Program-made: the position numbers and the translations under genes
The notes under the pieces: generated by a model
Databases searched by the model: none
Told to the model about the DNA's origin: nothing
Seen by the model: the letters and a program-made list of their open reading frames with translations, nothing else
In this document: positions 4,445 through 13,400 of the stretch, one piece after another
Layout of the letters: the number at the start of each line of letters is the position of its first letter
Position numbering within the stretch: position 1 is the stretch's first letter
Origin: an uncultured Eubacteriales bacterium
GTDB lineage: Bacteria > Bacillota > Clostridia > Oscillospirales > Oscillospiraceae
DNA length: 16,650 nt
Assembly (NCBI GenBank): GCA_900553135.1
Contig: USCO01000036.1
Coordinates: 1 to 16,650 of the forward strand
Direction: 5' to 3'

Positions 4445-7252
4445 ATGATTGACGTGACACGAGAGGATGGAATCGAGGTTCTGTCCTTCTCCAACCGTGT
4501 TTATAATTGCCTGCGCCGCAATGAGATCAATACCGTGGGCCAGGTGCTGGACTTTCCGGCGGAGGAGTGGAAGAATCTTTCCAATCTGGGAGCAAAGTCT
4601 GTGAGTGAAGTCCTGGATGTGCTGAAAGAGCTCCGAACGGGCTCTGGCCGCTTTGCCCTGGGCGTGCGGCCTGCCCGGCCTCCCGCCCCCGAACTGAAGC
4701 CCGAACCGGAACCGACTGCAGTGCAGGAGGATCGGCGGGCGGAACGATTTTCTGCCTGCATCGAAAATTCGGAGAACTGGCCCACGGATAGCGGTATTGC
4801 CAGGGTTGCCGCAAAATTGAATCAGCTCTATGTGGAGCGGATGGGGCTCAATGTCCGGGCGGTAAACGCCTTGAAAAACGGAGAGATCTATACCGGATTG
4901 CAGCTGGTACAGGCAACGCCCCAGGAACTGAAAAACCTGCGCAGTATGGGCGCAAAGACCATCGAGAACGTTCTGGAAAAGCGCGGAGAACTGCTGCAGG
5001 AGTTGGAATATGCCTTTGATATGGAGTGGAACGCTGAGGAGGAGCAGGCAGCTGGAGATGCTGGAACATCCTCCGAGGGCGGGCCGCTGCAACAATGGAT
5101 CTGTGACCTGGCCCAATTTACCGGCGTGGGGCGGGGCATGATCTGGAAAGAGGCCGACCGCTGCCGCAGCGACCACCCTCAGGCGGATGAGCAGGAGCTG
5201 ACCGCCCTCCTCTGGCAGAGGGAAGACATCCGCAGGGAGAGCTGCCAGGCGCTCCTTCGCTTGGTGGAGGAGCACGAGTTGGGCGTCAGCGCACCGGCCC
5301 TTCTGTCGGCCCTGCCCCCGGACACCCCCGGGGAGGTGCTGGACGGTCTGCTGTGGGAACTGGAGGAGCAGGGGCGCATTCGGATTCAAGGCGACCTGAT
5401 CCAGCGCAGGCTCCCAACCGCCGTTGAGTACGCCCAAAATATCGCCGATGAGCGCACCCGGGAAATCCTGCTGGCCCGGCTGCGGGGGGAGACGCTGGAG
5501 GAGATAGGACAGCGCTATGGTGTGACCCGTGAGCGGGTGCGGCAAATCACCAAAAAGGTGCTGTCCCGCCGCCCCAGGCTCTGGGAGGACCGCTATCTTG
5601 ACCTGTTTGAGCGCTATGAGTTCTCCTGGGAGGAGTTCCGCCTGGCCTTTGATGAGCCCCAGGAGACCTTCCATTACCTGGACATGATCCGCAGTACCAA
5701 GGGGGTACGCAAGCCCATCCGGGACATTTTGGCCGATGAGAGCATCCCCGAGAGCTTCAGGCGCAAGTCGGAGCGGGCCATCTACCGGCAGTATGTGACC
5801 ATAGACGGCGTTCGGGTCAAAAAACAGCGTACAGAGCTGGTCCGCTACGTGGTGCAGACATACTGCACGGAATTGACCACCATGGAGGAATTCCTCCAGT
5901 GGTATCAGCTGCTTCTGGAGAGTATCGGCGCGGCGGATGATCCATCCCTGGCCGTGGAAGCGCGTACGTACGAAAATAGACTGAGCACCAGCGAAAACGT
6001 TCTCTGGAACCACGGGCACCGGTTTCGCTACTATCCTATCTCTCAAATTGACACCGGTCACCTGCTGGAGACCCTGGCGCTGGACCAGTATGAGGACATG
6101 GAGTTTTCCTCCCTAAAACTGTTTCGGGACAACCCCGACCTCATGGAGGAATATGATATCCGGGATGAGTATGAGCTTCATAACCTGCTGAAAAAGATCT
6201 GGCCCGAAACCTCTGAACTGAAGATCCAGTTTAAGAAGATGCCCACCATTGTCATTGGAGAGCCGGACCGAGACCAGCAGGTGCTCGGCCTTTTGATGCA
6301 GTATGCTCCCATCTCCAATGTGGAGCTGGCCAAGAAATACGAGGAGCAGTACGGTACCCGCTGGGACACCGCCATGGGAAATCTGTTTTCCTGTATCGAC
6401 CAGTTTTTTCACAACGGGGTCTACCGCATTGACCATCCGGTCCTGCCGGAGGACCAATATGAGCGCATGAAGCAGCTTCTCACCGGGGACCTCTACACCC
6501 TGGCGGAAATCAAGCGGCTGTACCTGCGGGAGTATCCCCAGGGGAATGGGGCCCTAATCAATTCCTTCAACCTAAAGCAGATGGGCTTTCGCATCTATAC
6601 CGGCTATGTGGTGTCCAGCCGCTTTGCCGGTGTCTCGGATTACTTCAACCACCTGTTGACAACGCCGGACCTGGTGGATATACGGCCCATCATCAAACGG
6701 GAAGGCGAACTGGCCGGAAACGCCTTCTGGCGTGATCTGGCGGAGCTGAAAGCAAAGCGGGAGATCGTGGAGTATCTGCCCAACCAGTTTATCAACCTCC
6801 GGCGGCTGACAGCCAATGGGGTCACGGTGGCCGATCTGGAGGACTACTGCGCCTGCGTGGCCGCCCGGGTCCGCACGGGAGAATTCTTTACCGTCGCCTC
6901 TCTGCAGAGAAAGGGCTTTTCCCATGCCCTGGAGGAGACCGGCTTTGACGACTGGTTTTTCTCCTCCATTTTGGCGGAGGACCGGGACCACTTTTCCACT
7001 CGCAGAATGGGAAAGAGCCGGCTGTTCTATCGGGGACACAGGACAGTCACCCTCCTTGATTTCCTGCGCTGGCTGCTGGAGTCGGTGGGGAAAATGGACA
7101 TCTTTGACCTGTACGAGCTGCTGGAGCAGGAGTACGGCCTTTTGATCAAGCACGATAAAATTCTGGAGACCATCCGCACATCCGATCTCTATTACGACAA
7201 CATCATGGAAGCGGTCTACATCGACTATGACACCTATTTCGAGGAGGTTTAA
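4445..7252 (+). CDS. Large DNA-binding protein: two alpha-CTD-like domains plus sigma region-4-like HTH
   Basis: A 935-aa cytoplasmic protein, gene 1 of the operon. Residues 10-62 (LSFSNRVYNCLRRNEINTVG ... LSNLGAKSVSEVL) closely resemble the RNA polymerase alpha-subunit C-terminal domain. Residues 127-182 (LNVRAVNALKNGEIYTG ... LRSMGAKTIENVL) are a second copy. A Pro/Glu-rich linker separates the two. Residues 335-375 contain LEEIGQRYGVTRERVRQI, a near-match to the sigma-70 region 4.2 helix-turn-helix that reads -35 elements. No sigma region 2 is present, so it is not a normal sigma factor. The remaining 550 residues look mostly helical, with several possible winged-helix blocks and no catalytic motif I can name. 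AAGGAG lies 11 bases before the ATG. It probably binds DNA, and could recruit or block RNA polymerase; that role is inference. Confidence 0.9.
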   Translation: MIDVTREDGIEVLSFSNRVYNCLRRNEINTVGQVLDFPAEEWKNLSNLGAKSVSEVLDVLKELRTGSGRFALGVRPARPPAPELKPEPEPTAVQEDRRAERFSACIENSENWPTDSGIARVAAKLNQLYVERMGLNVRAVNALKNGEIYTGLQLVQATPQELKNLRSMGAKTIENVLEKRGELLQELEYAFDMEWNAEEEQAAGDAGTSSEGGPLQQWICDLAQFTGVGRGMIWKEADRCRSDHPQADEQELTALLWQREDIRRESCQALLRLVEEHELGVSAPALLSALPPDTPGEVLDGLLWELEEQGRIRIQGDLIQRRLPTAVEYAQNIADERTREILLARLRGETLEEIGQRYGVTRERVRQITKKVLSRRPRLWEDRYLDLFERYEFSWEEFRLAFDEPQETFHYLDMIRSTKGVRKPIRDILADESIPESFRRKSERAIYRQYVTIDGVRVKKQRTELVRYVVQTYCTELTTMEEFLQWYQLLLESIGAADDPSLAVEARTYENRLSTSENVLWNHGHRFRYYPISQIDTGHLLETLALDQYEDMEFSSLKLFRDNPDLMEEYDIRDEYELHNLLKKIWPETSELKIQFKKMPTIVIGEPDRDQQVLGLLMQYAPISNVELAKKYEEQYGTRWDTAMGNLFSCIDQFFHNGVYRIDHPVLPEDQYERMKQLLTGDLYTLAEIKRLYLREYPQGNGALINSFNLKQMGFRIYTGYVVSSRFAGVSDYFNHLLTTPDLVDIRPIIKREGELAGNAFWRDLAELKAKREIVEYLPNQFINLRRLTANGVTVADLEDYCACVAARVRTGEFFTVASLQRKGFSHALEETGFDDWFFSSILAEDRDHFSTRRMGKSRLFYRGHRTVTLLDFLRWLLESVGKMDIFDLYELLEQEYGLLIKHDKILETIRTSDLYYDNIMEAVYIDYDTYFEEV

Positions 7253-7255
7253 CCA

Positions 7256-8467
7256 TTGAATCTGCTGCAGGAAGGCGTGGAGCAGCACGCTGTATTCAAC
7301 ACGAATCTGACCCGAAAGCTGACCATTGACGGCCTCACCCAGGCCTACCCGGTCTATAAGATCAAGCTGGACTGGCTCTACTATAACGATCAGAACGACC
7401 GCATCGCCACCTGGATCAGCCAGTACCGTGCCCAGCACGAGGGGCACGCTCCGGACCCCGCGGACCGGGAAAATTACAACAACACCATTGAGCAGTTTAT
7501 TGTGGACAGCAATCCCGATGCCCTACGGAAGACCAAGGCCAATATCAAAATGACCGACCAGCGGGAGCCCGGCGTGGTGCTCGCCGACGGCCGGATCATC
7601 GACGGCAACCGCCGCTTCACCTGTCTGCGGCAGCTCTCCGCCGCCGATGAGCGCTTTGGCTATTTCGAGGCGGTCATCCTGGACCGCAGCATCGAGCACA
7701 GCGCCAAGCAGATCAAGATCCTGGAGCTGAGCATCCAGCACGGCGAGGAGAGCAAGGTGGACTACGACCCCATCGACCGTCTGGTGGGCATTTATACCGA
7801 CATTCTCAGCACCAACCTGCTGTCCGTGGAGGAGTATGCCAAGAGCACCAACGAGACGGAGAGCGAGGTCAAAAAGCGGGTGGAACTGGCCCAGCTTATG
7901 GCAGAGTTTTTGGAATTCATCAACGCGCCGGAGCAATTCCATATTGCCCGGGATCTGACCATCTACTCCACCCTGGACGAGCTTCAAAAGCTGCTGCGCA
8001 AGTGCCGCACGGAGGATGAGAAGGAGGACCTGAAAAACAGCGTCTTTACCAATATTCTGATCCGCCCCTACGGGGACATGGCCCGCTTTATCCGTGGATT
8101 CAAGAACATTCTGGGCAGCGACTACCAGGCTGACTTTTTGGAGGAACAGCGGGAGATTGCCGCTCAGGTCATCGACGCCCTGCCCCCGGTGGAGAAGATG
8201 AGCACACAGGTCATCCGGGACGAGATCCGCACCAACGAGGAGATGGGCGAGGCATTGGAGCGCTCCATGGACAAGTATCTCACCCGGGCCAAGAAAACGG
8301 AGACCCGGAACCGGCCCATTCAGCTGGTGGAGAAAGCCACCAACTTCCTGGAGAGCATCGACACCAATATCCTGCGGAAACTGAACGACAGTGAGCTTCG
8401 GCGCCTGCGCCACCAACTGGACCTGCTGGAGCAGACCCTGTCCCAGGTCCGGGAGAATCTGCCGTGA
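7256..8467 (+). CDS. ParB/Srx-like domain protein
   Basis: A 403-aa soluble protein, gene 2 of the operon. The recognisable part is residues 106-127, where VVLADGRIIDGNRRFTCLRQ matches the ParB/sulfiredoxin-fold signature (D-G-N-R-R at 116-120). In chromosome-partition ParB this region binds CTP; in other relatives it is a nuclease or phosphotransferase site. A ParB-like ELSIQHGEE segment follows (157-165), and a possible helix-turn-helix near LLSVEEYAKSTNETESEVKK (188-207). The rest is helical. There is no ParA partner, so this is not an ordinary partition locus. The TTG start at 7256 is supported by GAGGAGG (7241-7247) inside the end of the previous gene, 3 bases past its stop. Its own stop overlaps the next start (GTGA). 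Biochemical activity cannot be decided from sequence alone. Confidence 0.88.
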   Translation: MNLLQEGVEQHAVFNTNLTRKLTIDGLTQAYPVYKIKLDWLYYNDQNDRIATWISQYRAQHEGHAPDPADRENYNNTIEQFIVDSNPDALRKTKANIKMTDQREPGVVLADGRIIDGNRRFTCLRQLSAADERFGYFEAVILDRSIEHSAKQIKILELSIQHGEESKVDYDPIDRLVGIYTDILSTNLLSVEEYAKSTNETESEVKKRVELAQLMAEFLEFINAPEQFHIARDLTIYSTLDELQKLLRKCRTEDEKEDLKNSVFTNILIRPYGDMARFIRGFKNILGSDYQADFLEEQREIAAQVIDALPPVEKMSTQVIRDEIRTNEEMGEALERSMDKYLTRAKKTETRNRPIQLVEKATNFLESIDTNILRKLNDSELRRLRHQLDLLEQTLSQVRENLP

Positions 8468-10344
8468 GCAGTTGGCTGCTGGACTATACCGGTCAGATCC
8501 GGCTGACGGTACCCGACGGAGAGGCGGACCGGCTGTGTGCCGGGAGCTTCTATAAACTCTCCCTGCGCCGTTATCTTCCAAGCCGGGACGGGGATACGCT
8601 GGTGGGGAAATCCTCTCTGACCTATCTGGACTTCAAGCGCATCATCCAGCTGTGTACCCGGGAGTGCGAAAAGCGGGGCATCCCCCTTCAGGTCTCCCAT
8701 GCGCTGGGGCAGTACATTGACAGCCGGGAAAACTTTCTGGACCAGCGCAGAAAGCTGGGAATCGAGATCCAAAACCGGGATCCCAAGCTGGAGGGGACGT
8801 TTCAGGCATACAAGGCCGTGGTGGATGGAGCCATGGTCCGCCCCCTGCGGGAGCGGCAGATGTGGGACTCCTTCTTCATGTGTTCCATGCGCCGTTCGGC
8901 CAACTTCTCGGTGCCCGGCTCGGGCAAAACCGCCTCGGTGCTGGGAATGTACGCCCATCTCCGCCGCAGCGGCCTGGCCCGGCGTATTCTGGTGGTCTGC
9001 CCCAAGAACGCCTTTGGCTCCTGGATGGATGAGTTTGCCCTCTCCTTTGGGGGCCGCGACCCCCTCCGGGTGCTGGACCTGCAGGATTCCCGCTACTCCA
9101 ACGCCGCCGCCCGGCGCACCGCCCTGCGGTACGATGCCGGGGACGCCAACCTCATTCTGGTGAATTATGAGCTGGCGGGCAGCGTGCTGGAGGACCTCAC
9201 AGAACTGGTGCAGCGGGATACCCTTCTGGTTTTCGACGAGGTCCACAAGGTGAAAAAGGTGGGGGGCGAGTATGCCGCCGCGGCGCTGGAGCTGGCCAGG
9301 CACGCCGCCGCCCTGGTGGCCATGACCGGTACCCCCATCCCCAACTCCTATCTGGATGTGTACAACCTGCTGCATATCCTCTTTCCCGATGAGTATGAGG
9401 AGATGTTTGGTTTTTCGGAGGGGGTTCTGCGCAGCCCCACGGCTTCGGAGGTTTCCGCCATCAACAGCAGCCTGCGGCCCTTTTTCTGCCGCACCACCAA
9501 GCACCAGCTGGGGGTGCCCCCCGCTGAGCCGGATGAGGTGCTGACCTGCCCGGCCAGTGAAACAGAAAACCGCCTGCTGCGTCTCTTGCAGATGAAATAC
9601 CGTAGAAACAAGCTGCCGCTGTTTCTGCGCATCCTCCAGCTGGAGAGCAACCCCCGGATGCTGCTCAGCCGGCTGGACCTGCGGGATTTTCAATATCTGC
9701 TGGATGACAGCAGGCCTGCCCAGGAGATCGACTTTGCCGATTACAGCGGCGAGGTGCGGGAGCTGATCGAGAACTGTCCGCCGTCCAGCAAGTTTCTGCG
9801 CTGTGTAGAGCGCGCCAGTTCCCTGGTCCGGGCGGGCAAGCCGGTGATCATCTGGTGCATTTTTGTGGACTCCATTGAGCGCCTGTCCGCCGCCCTGGAG
9901 GGGGAGGGAATCCACACCCGCTGCATCTACGGCGCGGTCCCCCTAGAGGAGCGGCAGCAGATTTTGCGGGACTTTCGCTCGGGACACATTCAGGTTCTAC
10001 TCACCAACCCCCACACCCTGGCGGAATCGGTATCCCTGCACAGCGTGTGCCACGATGCCATCTATTACGAATATAGCTACAACCTGGTCCATCTCCTCCA
10101 GTCCAAGGACCGCATCCACCGCCTGGGCCTGCCTCAGGGGCAGTATACGCAATATACCTACCTCCAGGTGGAGTACCAGGGGGAGGAGGGTGCCTGGTCC
10201 ATGGACGGGGCGGTCTATGAACGGCTCCGGCAGAAGGAGCAGACCATGCTGGAGGCCATCGACCGCCATGTTCTGGAGACCATGCCCACCAGCTGGGAGG
10301 ACCTGGACGCCATCTTTGGACAGATGGGGCTGGTGGTCCGATAA
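8464..10344 (+). CDS. SNF2-type superfamily 2 helicase/translocase
   Basis: A 626-aa ATP-dependent DNA translocase, gene 3 of the operon. Motif I PGSGKT is at 151-156, motif Ia ILVVCPKNAFGSW at 175-187, motif II DEVH at 258-261, motif III MTGTPIPN at 287-294, motif V LLTNPHTLAESVSLH near 512-526, and motif VI QSKDRIHRLG at 546-555 with both arginines. The QxxDRxHRxG form of motif VI is the SNF2 hallmark. The first 140 residues are an accessory domain with no recognised motif. No nuclease domain is fused. SNF2 enzymes slide along double-stranded DNA and displace or remodel bound proteins. Its GTG start overlaps the stop of the ParB-like gene by four bases, so the two are probably made in a fixed ratio and act together. 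Confidence 0.93.
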   Translation: MSSWLLDYTGQIRLTVPDGEADRLCAGSFYKLSLRRYLPSRDGDTLVGKSSLTYLDFKRIIQLCTRECEKRGIPLQVSHALGQYIDSRENFLDQRRKLGIEIQNRDPKLEGTFQAYKAVVDGAMVRPLRERQMWDSFFMCSMRRSANFSVPGSGKTASVLGMYAHLRRSGLARRILVVCPKNAFGSWMDEFALSFGGRDPLRVLDLQDSRYSNAAARRTALRYDAGDANLILVNYELAGSVLEDLTELVQRDTLLVFDEVHKVKKVGGEYAAAALELARHAAALVAMTGTPIPNSYLDVYNLLHILFPDEYEEMFGFSEGVLRSPTASEVSAINSSLRPFFCRTTKHQLGVPPAEPDEVLTCPASETENRLLRLLQMKYRRNKLPLFLRILQLESNPRMLLSRLDLRDFQYLLDDSRPAQEIDFADYSGEVRELIENCPPSSKFLRCVERASSLVRAGKPVIIWCIFVDSIERLSAALEGEGIHTRCIYGAVPLEERQQILRDFRSGHIQVLLTNPHTLAESVSLHSVCHDAIYYEYSYNLVHLLQSKDRIHRLGLPQGQYTQYTYLQVEYQGEEGAWSMDGAVYERLRQKEQTMLEAIDRHVLETMPTSWEDLDAIFGQMGLVVR

Positions 10345-10388
10345 CCGGAAGATATGGGAAAATGACAGCGAAAACGGCGTAAAACCTG

Positions 10389-10419
10389 GTCCAAGGTGGA
10401 AAGAATTCAGCCCTTGGAC
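10389..10419 (+). repeat. inverted repeat directly before the ribosome binding site of gene 4
   Basis: GTCCAAGG (10389-10396) and CCTTGGAC (10412-10419) form a perfect 8-bp inverted repeat with a 15-base loop, in the 92-base gap between genes 3 and 4. It ends 2 bases before the GAAGGAGGA ribosome binding site. It could be an RNA stem that tunes translation or stabilises a processed end, or a protein-binding site. Confidence 0.4.
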
Positions 10420-10436
10420 AGAAGGAGGAAAATGAT

Positions 10437-13400
10437 ATGCGAATGTATGGCGTTCCCAAGGGAGGAAAGCGGGTCAAGCTTGCAGATGGTCTGAGCCTCC
10501 ACATTCCCTTCGGCGTGGCCTATGGGAAGGACGAGGACGGCAACTTTAATATCGTCCAGTTCCAGTCCATTCCTGCCGGCTACCGCGGCGGCGCATTTAC
10601 CGTGGAGGATGAGGAAGAGCGGCTGTGGAGCATCAACAGTCTGAAAAAGACGGCAGTCATCGACTTCACGTCAGAAGATACGGAGCTGACGCCCGAGGCA
10701 GTGCAGGGGGCCATGCGGGAGAAGATCTGTGATCTGGCCAAAAGTATGGTGCAGGAGGACAACTCCACCGACGAACCCTATGAGTGGGGTTCCAGCACGA
10801 AGGTAGAGGAGACGGAAGGCGGCTTTGTGATGCGCTCGGGAATCTCCATCAACGCCGCGGGCGGGAGCTATCAGATCCTGGGGCTGTCAGGAAAACTGGC
10901 CGGCGCGGTGGCAAAGAAGGGGTTCCAGCTCTTTGGCATCACCATGTACTTCAACTATCTGTTTCTGGCGGTGGAGGATTGTCCGTCGGCCCCTGTGTTC
11001 TACGCTACCCTAGGCGTGCCCGATGATCCCGACTTTTACGAAAAGACCCTGGTCCCCCTGCTGGAGACGGCGGAATTTGAGGGGAAAAAGGGGCCTGCCG
11101 CGGCCAAGAAGCAACCCATCCAGCGGGACGCCGGGCCGGTGGTGGAGAGCCTGGATTTTTCCCAGGGGGAGCGGGTGCGCACCGGTGAATTCTCCATTCT
11201 GGTGCCCGGCGGGATGTGCTGGTCCCCGGACATCAGTCCGGAGAGCCGGTATCTCAGCAGCGTCCCCGCGTCGGTCACCTTCGATAACCCGGATTGGGAC
11301 GAAGTTTCGGCCATCAAATTCACGGTGCAGACCGGCCAGAAGATCCCGGCCATCCAGAACGCACTGAATACCGCCGCCGGGGAGAAAGAGATCCAGAACT
11401 TACTGAAAAATACCAGGGTGCAGCAGCAGGGGGTGTCCAATGGCAGCATCGGCAAAGTAGTCACCCTGGCCCGGGAGCCGGAGTACTATATCTGCTATGA
11501 ACTGGCGCAGGAAGATGAGATCGACTGTGTTTTCCGCTACTACCTGTTCAGCCGGACATTTGTCTATATCGGAATGTACATCGGGTGGAAAGCGGGCTTA
11601 CAGGACCCTGTGCAGCGGCACACGGACATTCTGAAACAGCTGCTGGGCGCCGTTCAATATGAGGGCGGCGCGGAAAAGGAGCAGGCCCGCTTTGGCAAGA
11701 CGCAGTTTGGGGACTACGCCGCGGAGGACGGACGGCTCAACGCGGTGACTGTGGCCCAGCTCTTTTCCGGCGATGTACTCTTTTTCAACGAGGACGACTT
11801 CAAAGAAAACGGCCTGAAAAACGGCATCCATCTCAATGCCCTGAAGCTGGCGGAGCATCCTCTTCTGCAGGAGAAGCGGGATGTGCTGGCGCCGGAGATC
11901 GTCAGCCTCCTGCTGGAGCTGGATGCCGTTCCCGAGCTGCGGATTTCCAAGGAGAAGCTGCACAAAAAGCTGATCCCCCTGCTGTTCAACGACCATGACG
12001 AGCCCCTTACCGGCATGACCATGATGAACCTGCTGGCTTACCACATGCTGTTCATTCAGGAGAACCAGAAGGATGACTACACCGTGGCCATCGACCGGAA
12101 CCTGGTGGCTGGAATTCCAGATGCCTACCACTATGCGGCCCGCTTCCTGCGGCAGCTGCGTCTGTACAACGGAAAGGACGGAGCCTTCACCGTGACCTTT
12201 GCCACGGCGGCAAATTTCGACTCCCCCATCCAGGGCGCGCTCAAGCCGGTGGAGGGCGCGGCCCAGACCAAGAGCGCCTATCGGATTCAGGTGAAGCCCG
12301 ACGGCGGAATTCAGGAGCTGGAGGGGGCCGAGATCGAGGAACAGCCGGCGGCGGAGCGCTCCATTTCCGAGCTGGAGCAGCTGCTGCCCGGAGAATTCAC
12401 TACCAGAATGCGGGCATTTTCTGCCGATATCGCCTCCCGACTGCCAAAGGTCTGCAAGGTGCTGGAGACCAGTTCTTACGATGACCTGACCAATACGGAC
12501 GATGTCCTGAGCCGGGTGATGAGTCAGACCGGGGACTATGGTCTGGAGTGGGGAATCTTCAACTTCTACAATGTCTTTGCCATGGGTGACCGGGACAATA
12601 CCTTCTCGTTTGAAAAAGACGGGGAAAAGGACTTCTCCGACCCGGACGGCCCCAGCTATCGGATCGACGAGCAGTATGAGGAGTATGCAGACGGCGACCC
12701 GGACTTCCGGCCGGATGAGTTCCCCAAGCAGTTGGCCGAACGTATCCGCGGGATCACGGAGGAAGAGATCTACCGGGAACTTCTGGAGCAGGCGGTGGAG
12801 GCCCAGAATAAGGGCTATACCATTGTAGACCAGGAGAAGATCCGCCTGGAAAAGCAGAAGGAGGGGCTGAAGAAGGTCCCCTTTGACCGGGTCTCCTCTG
12901 TTGCCGTTGCCGGAAGCGCCTTTGTCCTGACGGGAGAATTTGAACATTGCGGCAACGACCGGGAGGCCATCAAGGGGAAAATCCAGGCAAAGGGCGGCCG
13001 GGTCACCGGAGCCATCAGCGGCAAGACCAACTACCTGGTGATCGGCAGCTTTGGCGGCTTCGGGGAACGCAAGCTGGAACAGGTGAAAGAACAGCGCGCC
13101 AAGGGCAAGACCCTGAAAATTATCCGGGAAGAGGACCTGTTTGCTGCGCTGGAGGGCAAGCCAACGAAAAGCGCTGCCCCCCAGTCCGCCGACAAGCCCA
13201 AGAAAACCGCCGCCTCCCCAAAGAAGCCCGCTTCCGCAGAGAAAAAGCCTGGGAAAAAAGCAGCGGAGCGCCCTCAGGGCAAGCGGGTCTCCCTCATGGG
13301 TAATCTGAGCATCCTGCTCCCCAAGGGGGGAACCTGCCAGAAGGAGAAAGACGGCAGCTATTTCTTCAGCATCCCCATTAAACTGCCGGGTGGAAACGAG

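Noticed and set aside
4241..6061. 606-codon open frame on the minus strand opposite gene 1
   Set aside because: It is antisense to a protein with clear domains, has no recognisable motif, and such long antisense frames are common in GC-rich DNA.
8320..9915. 531-codon minus-strand frame opposite the SNF2 gene
   Set aside because: The plus strand carries every SNF2 motif in order; the minus frame is low-complexity and unrecognised.
11598..12947. 449-codon minus-strand frame opposite gene 4
   Set aside because: Antisense shadow of the continuous 1432-aa frame, with no start signal or domain.
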